64,000 nt of DNA, taken from NCBI RefSeq assembly GCF_964019585.1, contig NZ_OZ026454.1:1178001-1242000 (forward strand). The letters run 5' to 3'. Made by a program: the position numbers and the translations under genes. Origin of the DNA: Candidatus Mesenet endosymbiont of Agriotes lineatus (GTDB lineage Bacteria; Pseudomonadota; Alphaproteobacteria; Rickettsiales; Anaplasmataceae). Under the pieces are notes generated by a model. It worked only from the letters and a program-made list of their open reading frames with translations. It did no database searches and had not been told where the DNA came from. Shown piece after piece: positions 26,178-36,305 of the stretch (position 1 is its first letter; each line of letters begins with the position of its first letter).

Positions 26178-26655
26178 AAGTGGGTGGACTAATAGAGCAC
26201 CCGGATTTTGCGTTACCGAATCGAAAAGAATTATTGAAAAGTGATATGGAATATGAAGTTTTAGTAGTACAGAAACACCGATAGAAAGACTCAAAAAAAG
26301 CAACGAACTCCGGCAAGAAATACACTCAAAACTCAGTTAATTGTAGAAAAACAGAGCAACATCATTTGCAAACGGCAGAAAGCACGATTTTCAAATATTC
26401 AAGGAATCAAAAGTACATATATTACCAGACGTAAAAGTTTTAGCAGATACAGAGGGATGAGAAAAATTCATGAGAGTGCCACAGAGAAAAACAAAAAATT
26501 GACTAAAAAAAAGAAAATCAAGAGCTTATGAGTGAAAGAGTGGTAATAGAGAATATGATTGAAAAGATTCAAAATTATAGCTATCGAAACAGACGAAAAC
26601 GTTTTGCTCTGAGATTCAACTTGATAGCTAGTATTTATAATTTGGAACTTTCTAT
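26178..26655 (+). mobile_element. IS5-family transposase relic, multiply frameshifted
   Basis: On the plus strand, pieces in shifting frames read IEHPDFALPNRKELLKSDME, then FQIFKESKVHILPDVKVLAD and later SERVVIENMIEKIQN and LIASIYNLEL. These are catalytic-core and C-terminal phrases of an IS5-group DDE transposase common in Wolbachia. Several frameshifts and stops make it inactive. From 26656 to 26851 I see no further gene. Confidence 0.75.
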
Positions 26656-26851
26656 ATGAGTTCCGAAAGAGGTCTATCACGGTTAAGCTGTTTTATATTT
26701 TATCTTATCCTTTCATAGCTGTTCACAGAGCCTAGCCGTAAGATTGGAAAACTAAGTGATAATCAGTCTCGTTTATGAAAAGGCTTAATGAAATGAATAA
26801 AAAGAATAATATAGAAAGGGGTAGATAAACTGTGACTTTTTTTAAACTTTT

Positions 26852-27694
26852 TCAAACTATCAAACTTGTAGAATGCACCCACCAGCCAGGGTGACAGTGC
26901 TGCACGTTATTTGCTGCAGATTTTGCTTTCTCTTCGTTGTCAAATATGCCAAAACAAGTTGCTCCACTGCCAGACATACGTGTGATTATGCAACCTGTTT
27001 GCTTTTGCAGAAATGATAAAACGTCTTCAATTTCAGGAACAATGGTAATTGCTACCTCTTGTAAGTCATTTTTTGTGCAGCGCATCAGCTCTATTAAGTC
27101 TACTGTATCTGCTTTAGGAAAATCAAGTGGTGCGGAAAAATTGCCCTTATACTCTTGAAATACTCTAGCAGTGCTTAAAGGCTTGCCTGGATTGACCAGT
27201 ACTATACTTTTTGGTATAGTAAAATTTTTACAATAGTGTAAGTCATCACCTGTACCTTTCGCAAAAGCAGTAGCGCAATTTACACTTACTGGAACATCAG
27301 CACCAACGTTTGCAGCAACTTCATTTAGCACCTGATCTTCAATGTTCCAATACTTACCTAAAATACGTATAACTGCACCCGCATCTGATGAACCGCCACC
27401 TAAACCTGCGGCAACAGGTATATTTTTAATCACTCTAACTGAAATTTCTATGTGCCTAGCAGTGTGTTTAAGAAGTAAATCGATTGCTTTGGTAATTGTA
27501 TTATAACGACTATTAATTTTACAATTTACAAAAATGACCACAGATTTTGCATAACCTATTCTAATTTCAAGGATATCGTAAAGCCTAGCAAAAATAAAAA
27601 ACGTCTCAAGCAAATGATAGTTGTCTTGTCTTTTTCCTACTATATGCAGAAACAAATTGATTTTTGCTGGAGCTATAGCTTGAAAAGCAGCCAT
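26852..27694 (-). CDS. ispE: 4-diphosphocytidyl-2-C-methyl-D-erythritol kinase IspE
   Basis: GHMP kinase of the non-mevalonate isoprenoid pathway. The 280-aa product has the opening APAKINLFLHIVGKRQDNYH, the ATP-binding glycine motif PVAAGLGGGSSDAGAV and the C-terminal MSGSGATCFGIF. Length is normal. It diverges from addA with about 87 bases between starts. Confidence 0.96.
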   Translation of the reverse strand: MAAFQAIAPAKINLFLHIVGKRQDNYHLLETFFIFARLYDILEIRIGYAKSVVIFVNCKINSRYNTITKAIDLLLKHTARHIEISVRVIKNIPVAAGLGGGSSDAGAVIRILGKYWNIEDQVLNEVAANVGADVPVSVNCATAFAKGTGDDLHYCKNFTIPKSIVLVNPGKPLSTARVFQEYKGNFSAPLDFPKADTVDLIELMRCTKNDLQEVAITIVPEIEDVLSFLQKQTGCIITRMSGSGATCFGIFDNEEKAKSAANNVQHCHPGWWVHSTSLIV

Positions 27695-27781
27695 ATAATC
27701 CTAATTATAACATAAACAAACTTATATTAGCTGAATTAGTTTGTTGTTAAAATAGAAATTTAGCTTATTTAGCGCTAATGT

Positions 27782-30700
27782 ATGGATAAAATTACTACTG
27801 ATCCTGATCTTTCCATTTGGATTAGTGCTTCTGCAGGTACAGGCAAGACAAAGATTCTTATAGATAGAGTATTAAAGCTCTTACTTGCAGGAAAAAAGAA
27901 CATTCTTTGCTTAACGTTTACAAGTGCCGCAGCAAACGAGATGGTAGATCGTATTAATGCTGTTCTTGGAATGTGGTCTACGTGCTCAAATGATGAACTT
28001 GTAAAATTTTTACTTAGCTTGCTTGATAACAAGCCACTTAATTCTTATCTATTAAGAGCAAGACAGCTTTTTGGTCAGTTACCTACTTTATCTTTAACAA
28101 TACAAACCATACATGCCTTTTGCTATAAATTAATCTCTAATTTTCCTGCTGAGACAGGTATTGCTTTAGGTTATGCACTTGATGATTGCAGTGGATTGCA
28201 TGCAAAAGTTATAAGTGAATTGCTTAGCGATAATAGTGCTCAGGAGCATCTGAGCTTTATTGCTGCTGAAATTGATGAGGAAAAATTAAAAGATTTATTT
28301 TTATCTTTACTGCAAAACAAAATTTGCGGTTACGACGTCGAAAAGGTATTTTTGAAGCTTGGGTCACCAAAAAGATGCAATGACGTACCTCAAGCTACTG
28401 TAGAGAGTATAAAGAAACTAGGTGAGATTTTAAACCAAGGTAGCAAAAGAGATAAAAAATACAGTGCAGTACTTATAGATTGGTGCGACCTACCACCTAG
28501 TGATAGGCTAGATAAATTAAATAGCTTAATTAAAATATTGATTGACCCTAAGTTACTTATAAAAAAGAATGTTTCATCAATTATTACAAAAAGCATACTA
28601 GAAGCTTTTCCTGAAGCAGAAGAAATAATATTAAAAGAACAAGATGTAATACTGAAAATTTTTGAAGAGTTGAGTAATTATAAAATAGCTACCAGAACTA
28701 TTAATTTACTAAATCTCTTTAAAAGATTTACCATTTTATACTCACTTGAGAAGAAAAAAAATGCTCTTTTAGACTATGATGATGTAATAACTTTAGCACT
28801 TTATCTTATTACAGATCACAAAAGCAGAGATTGGATATTGTTTAACTTAGACAGTAAAATAGACCATATATTGGTTGATGAAGCGCAAGATAATAGCAGC
28901 GTTCAGTGGCAAGTGATAATTAACTTATGTGCTGAATTTTTTACTGGCATAGGCACAACAGATGAAAAAAGAACCATCTTTGTTGTGGGTGATGTCAAGC
29001 AGTCTATCTATAGGTTTCAGGGTGCGAACCCTATGTTATTCAACGCAATGCATGAGTACTTGAAAGAGCAAAGTTATGAAGAAGATTGGCTATACCTAAA
29101 ACTTAGCCAATCCTTCCGTTCAACTGGGCCAATACTGTCACTAGTGGATACCCTATTCAATAATTTTAGACAGGAGGTATCTTTTTTAGATGAGAGGATA
29201 GAGCATATTCCTTTTAGAGAAAAAGATCAAGGATATGTAGAGATATGGCCACTTTTACCTAAAGTAAATAATGAAAAACAGATTGCCCTGCAAACTAATA
29301 TGCAGAACCAGCGAAATCCAAATCGCATACTTGCTGCTACTTTAGTTTACAGAATAAATAGGTGGCTTAAGGAGGGAAGAATGCTGCCAGCAAAAAATCG
29401 TCATGTAGAAGCAAAAGATATAATGATTTTAGTACGGCAGCGTAACATTTTGATAGATTATCTCATCAGTGAATTTAAGAAATTTAATATACCAGTGCTA
29501 GGACGCGACAGCTTTAGGATCATGGACTATATAGTTGTGCAAGATCTGGTTGCTTTAGCTGAGTTTTTATTGTTGCCTGAAAATGACATGGCGCTTGCTT
29601 GCGTTTTAAAATCTCCACTGCTTAATTTTACAGAAGAAGATTTGCTCAATATTGCTTATAATCGCAAAGATAAATCATTATGGGCTCAGCTTAAAGCATA
29701 CAATCAACAAATATCTGTTTATTTGGAAGATTTAATTAAAAAATCGCATAATTACTCACCCCTTTTCCTTTATACCTATATTCTTACTTTTGAAAATAAG
29801 AAAAAGTTTGCCGCAAGGCTTGGTACAGAGTGTTTAGAAGTCATTGATGAGTTTATAAACCTTCTCACTCAGTTTGAATATAAGAGCCTACAATCTTTTA
29901 CTGAGTGGATAAAGGAAAATAATCCAGAAATAAAAAATGATATAAATAGTGAGCATGAAGCTGTACGAATAATGACCATACATAAAGCGAAGGGACTGCA
30001 AGCTCCCATAGTTTTCCTTGTTGATACAACTTCTGTACCAAAAAGTGATGATGCTATAATCTTTGATGAAGAGGGGACACCATTTTGGTGCAGTACAAAT
30101 AGCAACTCATATTGTAATCAAATAAAAAAGGAAAAAAGCAGGGAAGACTATAATGAATATTTACGTCTGCTATACGTTGCTATGACAAGAGCTGAAGATG
30201 AACTATATATCTTGGGGAAGGAACCTGTGCATAATAAGTCTTGGTACAACTTAATTAAGATGCAAGAAGGAATATACGAAAAAAAATATGTTAATTTATA
30301 TCCAATGTTCAAAGAAGAGGTGGAGGTATTTTGTGTTAATGCAAAGTACCCACAAATCTATAGAAAACATGACTATCTTAATATTGAACCTACTGAAGTA
30401 CCAAAACATAAATCTGATTTTGAACATGTAAGAGAAGAGCGTGTTCAAGAAGGAATAGACCGCGGAAAAATAATGCACAAAGTTTTGCAACACTTACCAA
30501 GTGTGCCAAACGAAAGATGTGAAAATTGGGTAAGAAGTTATTTAAGCAGCATGAACCTCAGTGTTGATATTCAAAATGAGGTAATAGATAAAATAATCTC
30601 TTTTAACGAAAAATTTAGTGATCTTTTAAATTTAGAATGCAAAACCGAAGTTGCAATAAATGGTGTTATAGACGATGAAGTTATATCAGTAAGGCTGGAT

Positions 30701-30892
30701 ATGCTTTGTATTGCTAAGGATAAGGTCACAATTATTGATTACAAATCACACCGCAGTCCTTTTTTATCAGAAGAAATAAAACAGCAAATGTTGCGCTATA
30801 AAACCTTAGTACAAGATATTTTTCCAAATAAAAAAATAGAATGTATTATTATTTGGCTTGAGGATTTATCTATAATATTATTAAATAATTAA
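27782..30892 (+). CDS. addA: Double-strand-break repair helicase-nuclease AddA (UvrD type)
   Basis: AddA is the helicase-nuclease subunit of the alphaproteobacterial AddAB complex that processes DNA ends for RecA. The 1036-aa product has Walker A SASAGTGKTKILIDRV, motif II VDEAQDNSSVQWQ, motif III GDVKQSIYRFQGA, motif V AVRIMTIHKAKGLQAP and motif VI LYVAMTRAEDELYIL. A C-terminal PD-(D/E)xK nuclease shows RLDMLCIAKDKVTIIDYKSH. All key residues are present. The partner addB is not in the window. Confidence 0.93.
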   Translation: MDKITTDPDLSIWISASAGTGKTKILIDRVLKLLLAGKKNILCLTFTSAAANEMVDRINAVLGMWSTCSNDELVKFLLSLLDNKPLNSYLLRARQLFGQLPTLSLTIQTIHAFCYKLISNFPAETGIALGYALDDCSGLHAKVISELLSDNSAQEHLSFIAAEIDEEKLKDLFLSLLQNKICGYDVEKVFLKLGSPKRCNDVPQATVESIKKLGEILNQGSKRDKKYSAVLIDWCDLPPSDRLDKLNSLIKILIDPKLLIKKNVSSIITKSILEAFPEAEEIILKEQDVILKIFEELSNYKIATRTINLLNLFKRFTILYSLEKKKNALLDYDDVITLALYLITDHKSRDWILFNLDSKIDHILVDEAQDNSSVQWQVIINLCAEFFTGIGTTDEKRTIFVVGDVKQSIYRFQGANPMLFNAMHEYLKEQSYEEDWLYLKLSQSFRSTGPILSLVDTLFNNFRQEVSFLDERIEHIPFREKDQGYVEIWPLLPKVNNEKQIALQTNMQNQRNPNRILAATLVYRINRWLKEGRMLPAKNRHVEAKDIMILVRQRNILIDYLISEFKKFNIPVLGRDSFRIMDYIVVQDLVALAEFLLLPENDMALACVLKSPLLNFTEEDLLNIAYNRKDKSLWAQLKAYNQQISVYLEDLIKKSHNYSPLFLYTYILTFENKKKFAARLGTECLEVIDEFINLLTQFEYKSLQSFTEWIKENNPEIKNDINSEHEAVRIMTIHKAKGLQAPIVFLVDTTSVPKSDDAIIFDEEGTPFWCSTNSNSYCNQIKKEKSREDYNEYLRLLYVAMTRAEDELYILGKEPVHNKSWYNLIKMQEGIYEKKYVNLYPMFKEEVEVFCVNAKYPQIYRKHDYLNIEPTEVPKHKSDFEHVREERVQEGIDRGKIMHKVLQHLPSVPNERCENWVRSYLSSMNLSVDIQNEVIDKIISFNEKFSDLLNLECKTEVAINGVIDDEVISVRLDMLCIAKDKVTIIDYKSHRSPFLSEEIKQQMLRYKTLVQDIFPNKKIECIIIWLEDLSIILLNN

Positions 30893-30935
30893 CTAATTTA
30901 TGCCTATTATTGAATAATACATTTTAGTGAGTATT

Positions 30936-31739
30936 ATGGTAAAAAATGGCAATAATAATCAACTCAACAAAGTAAGATTTGAAATAGCAAAGCTTAATTA
31001 CATTGACCTTAAAGCTCCCAAGGAATATCAAGAAGCGCAGTCCGGTCGAAAAATGTATGACAGCTTAAATTTAGTAAGCAGTGTAGCACCAAATTTCGTT
31101 ATTGATGGCAAGGAGGTCAGTGCTCGTGATATTTTGTCTAAGGTACAGCGTTCAAATAGCAACGAAAATGATTATCTTTTATTTCTTACAGAAGCTTTTA
31201 GAAAAACGTTTAAAGATGCTAAAGCAAAGATTCCAAACGAATCTATTTTAAAAGAGCTAATTGCCAATTGTTGTCAGTATCAATCTTTCATAAACACTAA
31301 AGTACTACTTAGTAGTAATTTAATCCCAGTAGAGCAACAAAGAAATGCAGTACATATTAACTGCAATAGCTCTAATTGCGTAGAACTTAAGATAAATAGA
31401 GAGCAGGATATCATATCTAAAGATAAAGAAAACAGCTGGAAAGGTAGTAGTATACCTCTCTCCAGCTCACTAGAATTCAAACTTAAATCTAATGATAACG
31501 AGATAGAGTATACAGATGGCAAGTTATTTCTTACTTTAACTTCTAAGTCCATGGAAGTTGAGCAAGATAGAAGCTTGTTCTTTAGACTTATAGAAGCCGT
31601 TAGGGCTTTGCTGCACAAGGCTTTTGGCAAGGAAAATGTAAAAGAAGTGAAGCATGAATTTGAATTTTATGAACCAAAGAGTATAATTAATGGCCCTCAG
31701 GTAGAAAATATAGAGAGCATAAACCCTAATATTCACTAA
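30936..31739 (+). CDS. Hypothetical protein, tandem paralogue 1
   Basis: I start at the ATG at 30936; a GTG three codons earlier is possible. The 267-aa product has an N-terminal helical part (RFEIAKLNYIDLKAP, then AQSGRKMYDSLN). The second half includes SSLEFKLKSNDNEIEYTDGK and an amphipathic helix near the C-terminus (FFRLIEAVRALLHKAFG). It is homologous along its length to the next gene. No signal peptide, membrane span or known domain. Confidence 0.7.
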   Translation: MVKNGNNNQLNKVRFEIAKLNYIDLKAPKEYQEAQSGRKMYDSLNLVSSVAPNFVIDGKEVSARDILSKVQRSNSNENDYLLFLTEAFRKTFKDAKAKIPNESILKELIANCCQYQSFINTKVLLSSNLIPVEQQRNAVHINCNSSNCVELKINREQDIISKDKENSWKGSSIPLSSSLEFKLKSNDNEIEYTDGKLFLTLTSKSMEVEQDRSLFFRLIEAVRALLHKAFGKENVKEVKHEFEFYEPKSIINGPQVENIESINPNIH

Positions 31740-31814
31740 TAGTTAATTAATTTGCATTTATAATAAAACTATTGTATACTAACTTAGTACCTTATTTAAA
31801 AGGGGATAGGAGTT

Positions 31815-32726
31815 ATGGTAGAAAGTAACACAAGAGATATTACACCTAACAATATTAGAAGTAATCTAGCATCTACACTAGAACTTGAGGTGAAAAAGCT
31901 CGATTACAGTAAGCTTAAAGCTGGTGAAGACAATCAAAGTGCACAATCTGGTGAAACAATGTATGTGGACTTATCAAGAATGGGTTTTGTTATCAACGGC
32001 AAATCGATAAATCAGAATCTGCTTTCTATATTATGCGAAGGAGCTAAAACTAATCGTCTTGATTATGAAAAGATAGCAAGTAGCAGCGTAGATGAAATAA
32101 AGTTTTTTTGTATAGGTTTTAATAACAAGAAATTAATCTCAGATGATCAAGAGAAAAATTATATTTTATTTCTTCAGGAAGCTTATAAAGCAATGTTTGA
32201 ACATGTTAAAGTAGAAGTGCCAAATGAATCTATCATAAAAGAGTTAATTATTAACTGCAATCAGGCTGGATATGACGCTCTATTACATACTGATGTATTT
32301 ATCAAAACTGCACAGCATAATTTTATGGCACTCAGCCCTAAAAAAACAACATATATTGATTATATAAATCATGACTGTGTAAAAATTAGGTCTAATATGG
32401 TGACACCATTAGGTAGCCTAGATGGTACAGAAAGTAAACAAATATTGTTAAATAGTTCATTAGAATTTAAACTTCAGTCTCAAGGGGATAAAGTAAAATA
32501 TACGAATGGCAAGCTATCTCTCACTCTTCCTAAGGAGTTAGCACAAGATAAGGATCTACTTTCTAGGATTATTGAGTGGTTTAAAGAGCTATTTGGCATA
32601 GAAGTGAAAGGATCAGTGATTAAACATAGTTTTGATAATGCAGAGGTTGATAAACCACAAGCGAAGATGGAAAAAGTAGAAGTAGAATCTTCGTCTAGTT
32701 TATCAAACAAAAGAATAAAGCCCTAG
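31815..32726 (+). CDS. Hypothetical protein, tandem paralogue 2
   Basis: The 303-aa product shares with paralogue 1 the blocks L-x-Y-x-x-L-K-A, AQSG-x-x-MY, the phrase PNESI-x-KELI, SSLEFKLQSQGDKVKYTNGK and the C-terminal amphipathic helix (LLSRIIEWFKELFGIEV). The copies are clearly diverged, so the duplication is old or fast-evolving. GGGGATAGGAG before the ATG gives a strong RBS. Directly downstream is an IS256 relic. Function unknown; the family looks Wolbachia-specific to me. Confidence 0.7.
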   Translation: MVESNTRDITPNNIRSNLASTLELEVKKLDYSKLKAGEDNQSAQSGETMYVDLSRMGFVINGKSINQNLLSILCEGAKTNRLDYEKIASSSVDEIKFFCIGFNNKKLISDDQEKNYILFLQEAYKAMFEHVKVEVPNESIIKELIINCNQAGYDALLHTDVFIKTAQHNFMALSPKKTTYIDYINHDCVKIRSNMVTPLGSLDGTESKQILLNSSLEFKLQSQGDKVKYTNGKLSLTLPKELAQDKDLLSRIIEWFKELFGIEVKGSVIKHSFDNAEVDKPQAKMEKVEVESSSSLSNKRIKP

Positions 32727-32775
32727 TTAGTCTTCAGTCAAGATGGTTTTTATGGAGATTAAAATTATCCTGGAA

Positions 32776-33684
32776 GTGTTCCCCAAACTGGATCAAACAA
32801 GAAAAATATTAACATAAGACATGGAATGAACGAAAAAACAGCAAAGTAGATTATAAAGAGTTAATATATTATCGTCCATTCGAGGTCGCTAACTGGCAAA
32901 GGAGGAGCCTCTGATCAATAGAAGCAAGTTTAGAAGGTGAAATAGAAAATAAATGAGAATGAAGAAGTAGAAAAGTTCAAAACACAGATTCATTTGAGCT
33001 TGTAATGCCTCGAGATAGAGCCACAGGTAGTCAAAAAAAGACAGACTAATTTACATCCGAAGCAAAAATTCTTAGTATGTTTGCAAAGTTATCAAGTCGA
33101 TAAGATATCAGCAGCAGCAATATTACATATTACCAATGAGTGGCGCAATTACTTGCCCAATGATTTTTTAAAGTTAAAGTAAGCAAATAATATACTTGGC
33201 ATAGATCAAAAAAAGAGGTTTTTATCTAGCTGAAAGCGAAGGTTTTAGTTAGGGAATGATCTCAAAGTGTGGAATTTGTGTATTAAAAGCTTTCCTACAG
33301 CCATAAACAGTGTATTTCCCAGTGCAGAAGTGCAATTGTATATGAGATAAGGAACTCATTAAAATATGTATCCAGCAAAATGAATGATTTGAAGAAAGGC
33401 TTCAAATAGAGAAATAGCTGAATGCTTGAATTAGAAGAAAAATGGGGAATCCTATGGCAAAATAATTGGGAAACTGGCTATTTTAAGTATTCTGATCCGG
33501 TTAGGTTTATACTACCAATCCCATAGAAATCAGGAAAAAACCAATTACAAATACCTTGGTGCTATAAAAAAATAGAACAAAATTGGACTATACCAAATTG
33601 GGCTTTAATCATCTCTCAACTTGATATTTTCTTTCCTAATAGATTGAAAATTTAGTTGAGTTTTTGACCCAGTTTGGAGAACAC
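32776..33684 (+). mobile_element. Decayed IS256-family element
   Basis: The ends are imperfect inverted repeats (GTGTTCCCCAAACTGGATCA at 32776 and the complement of the segment ending 33684). A plus-strand transposase can be traced from ATG 32826 by homology to the element at 39186, but it is broken by many stops and deletions. It is shorter than the better copy (about 0.9 versus 1.3 kb). Its right end lies two bases from the stop of the ankyrin gene. Confidence 0.75.
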
Positions 33685-33686
33685 TC

Positions 33687-35189
33687 CTATTGTTTAGTAA
33701 CATCTTTGGCAATTGTTTTAGCAATAGTTACTTCAGATAATTTATTATTGCTGTTTATTGCTTTATAGTTTCTCTTAGTAGTAAATAATGTTTTTACTAT
33801 TAAAAAAAGAGCAGCAATGCTAAAAAATAACAACGCTCCCACTGTCACCGCATCATCATTATTTTGATACCTCTTTCCTTCAATATTTTTTACTTTGTTG
33901 GCAACATTTTCAGTATTTAATAATACTCTTTGCCTAATATTTCTTGAAACTCTTCTCCCCTCTTTTTCTAATAAGTATGTGGTAGTTGAAGAAATTACTT
34001 CTTCAGTATATCCATTTCTTCTATTACTTTCTCTAATTGTATCCATAGTACTCTTTATATCTAAAGGGCTGTCTGCTGTTGACAAATGTGTAGTACTTTC
34101 AGCCATTACCTCTATAGTGCTGCTAATGATAGGTTTTTTTGTTATCATTTGTTCTTCCAATAAATTTACGATATTCGTATAATTAGCCCCTCTTTTCATA
34201 ATATTATCTTTTTCATAATCACGAGCAAGATCTAGTGGAGTCCTACCAAAGCTGTCTCTAATAGTAACAGTTGCGCCTTTTTTCAACAGTAGCCCAACTA
34301 TATCTTCAGCTCTTTCTCGACCACTAGCAATAACTGTATGTAATGGTGTATCACCATGCTTATCTTGAGTATTAATATTCACTTTACTGTTTATTAATAT
34401 ATCTACTATTTCAAGGTTACCATTATAAGCTGCTTTATGCAATGGAGTCCCACCACTCTCATCTCTAGGATTAAGATATTGTTGTACTATCTTTTCTAGT
34501 ATAAACTTAGAAATACGTATGTTATCAAAGTGAGTTGCATAATGCAATGGTGTATAACGATAGTCATCTATACTAGATATATCTGCCCCTACCTCAATTA
34601 ACTTTATGACGGTATTTTCTATCTTTTTAATGGCATTGTGATCATTTCTTTTTTTATTTAAGCTACGAATTACCTCATGCAAAGGAGCTCTACCATATCT
34701 ATTCTTAGTCTTGATACCAATATCTACGTCTCTCAATAGTTTGACAACTTCCTTACTTCCTGCGTAATGAAACAGCGTATTCCCACAATAGTCTTGAGCA
34801 TATTTGTGTGCCCCCTTTTTTATTAGCAAATAAACTATGTTTTTGTTACCAACATATGCAGCCAACATTAATGGATTAATGCTAACCTCATTACTACCTC
34901 TTTTCTCAGTTGAGACCGAATGATACTCATTATTAGTCGGACAGGATTTATCATCAGGTAGGTCTTTAAAACCAAAAGCATAAAGATCCATATTATAATC
35001 AGTGTCTATTATATATCTGACACTTTCAATATTATTTCTTACAATTGAACAGAATAAATGAAAGTTTAAGCATTTTTGCTTTATCTTCTCTTCTTCTGCA
35101 AGAGCACATAAACGATTATAATCTAGACATTTTTGATCATCATTTTTGCATGGTTGATACTCTTGAATTTTTTGATCATTTAATTGCAT
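33687..35189 (-). CDS. Ankyrin-repeat protein with C-terminal membrane span, 500 aa
   Basis: Ankyrin arrays bind other proteins and are expanded in Wolbachia, where some act on the host. About seven repeats run through the first 330 residues, with good consensus units such as GTPLHKAAYNGNLEIVDILI and GDTPLHTVIASGRE. A Ser/Thr-rich, low-complexity region follows. One hydrophobic span (TVGALLFFSIAALFLIVKTL) and a basic tail of about 35 residues end the protein. I choose the ATG at 35189, which has GGGG at good spacing, over a TTG six codons upstream. The stop codon lies against the IS256 relic, so the tail may be IS-derived or shortened. A membrane-attached scaffold or effector is likely; target unknown. 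Confidence 0.85.
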   Translation of the reverse strand: MQLNDQKIQEYQPCKNDDQKCLDYNRLCALAEEEKIKQKCLNFHLFCSIVRNNIESVRYIIDTDYNMDLYAFGFKDLPDDKSCPTNNEYHSVSTEKRGSNEVSINPLMLAAYVGNKNIVYLLIKKGAHKYAQDYCGNTLFHYAGSKEVVKLLRDVDIGIKTKNRYGRAPLHEVIRSLNKKRNDHNAIKKIENTVIKLIEVGADISSIDDYRYTPLHYATHFDNIRISKFILEKIVQQYLNPRDESGGTPLHKAAYNGNLEIVDILINSKVNINTQDKHGDTPLHTVIASGRERAEDIVGLLLKKGATVTIRDSFGRTPLDLARDYEKDNIMKRGANYTNIVNLLEEQMITKKPIISSTIEVMAESTTHLSTADSPLDIKSTMDTIRESNRRNGYTEEVISSTTTYLLEKEGRRVSRNIRQRVLLNTENVANKVKNIEGKRYQNNDDAVTVGALLFFSIAALFLIVKTLFTTKRNYKAINSNNKLSEVTIAKTIAKDVTKQ

Positions 35190-35340
35190 AAATATTCCCC
35201 ATATCAACTAAAAATAGTATTATCATGATAATAACAAAAAGTACAACAATTTAATTGTTGTTTCTTTAATTAGCTTGTGCAAAAGAGTTTTTGTATTATT
35301 TTAGTTAAATTACTTAAAATACAGTGTTTACAAACTGCAT

Positions 35341-36222
35341 ATGACATTTTTAGACAAAAGCATTCTTCAGTCTTATTTTAAACTGATGCGCTTGGATAGT
35401 TGTTTATCAGTGCTATGGTGTTATTTGTTTCCTGGTCTTAGTGGAATAGCTTTAGCAACAAATAACATTCAACAGATAATTTATTATACTATTTTATTTC
35501 TAGTTGGTGCATTTTTAATGAGGCCTGTTGGTTGCACAATAAGTGACATATTTGATAGAAAAATAGATGCTAAGGTTGAAAGGACAAAGAATCGTCCTTT
35601 AGCAAAAGGGGTTTTAAGCGTAAAGCAAGCTTTAATTTTGCTTATGTTACTTACACCACTTGCTTTTGTTGTCTTACTTCTTATCAATAAAACAACGATA
35701 ATTTTAGGTATAATATGTATGCCTATGGTGGTTATTTATCCCTTGCTCAAACGCTACTTTTGGTGGCCACAGTTTTTCTTAGGGCTTACAATAAATTTTG
35801 GAGCACTAATGGGCTGGTCTGCAATTAAAAATAACCTGAGTTTACAATCTGTACTTTTATATATAGGTTGTGTATTTTGGACTTTAGGCTATGATACCAT
35901 ATATGCTCATCAGGATAAGGAAGACGACGTAAGAATCGGAGTAGAATCAACTGCTATATATTTTGGTAATAAAACTAGACTATGGCTTAAAAGATTTTAT
36001 TTAATGTCTTTAACGATGTGGGCTAGTATGGCATTGATATCGCAGCTAAACATGTTTTTTTATGTTATATTAGTAGCTATTAGTATAGTTTTTTATTATC
36101 AATGTAAAAAATCAAATTTTGATAATCCAATTAATTGTTTACATATGTTTAAAGTTAACTCTTATGTTGGTTTACTGTTGTATATAGGTATTTTTTTAGG
36201 AAATATTTTAAGTAGAATATAA
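35341..36222 (+). CDS. ubiA: 4-hydroxybenzoate polyprenyltransferase UbiA
   Basis: Integral membrane enzyme that attaches the polyprenyl tail in ubiquinone synthesis. The 293-aa product has 8-9 hydrophobic spans, the first Asp-rich Mg-binding motif in SDIFDRKIDAKVERTKNRPL and the second in YDTIYAHQDKEDD. Length is normal. The gene is monocistronic or lies upstream of dapB at 83 bases. Confidence 0.93.
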   Translation: MTFLDKSILQSYFKLMRLDSCLSVLWCYLFPGLSGIALATNNIQQIIYYTILFLVGAFLMRPVGCTISDIFDRKIDAKVERTKNRPLAKGVLSVKQALILLMLLTPLAFVVLLLINKTTIILGIICMPMVVIYPLLKRYFWWPQFFLGLTINFGALMGWSAIKNNLSLQSVLLYIGCVFWTLGYDTIYAHQDKEDDVRIGVESTAIYFGNKTRLWLKRFYLMSLTMWASMALISQLNMFFYVILVAISIVFYYQCKKSNFDNPINCLHMFKVNSYVGLLLYIGIFLGNILSRI

Positions 36223-36305
36223 AATAATATTTATTTATATCGTTCTAAAAAACATGAAGAAGCCTTTATTATTAAGAATTGTTACCATTCTGTAGGAAAA
36301 TTGAT

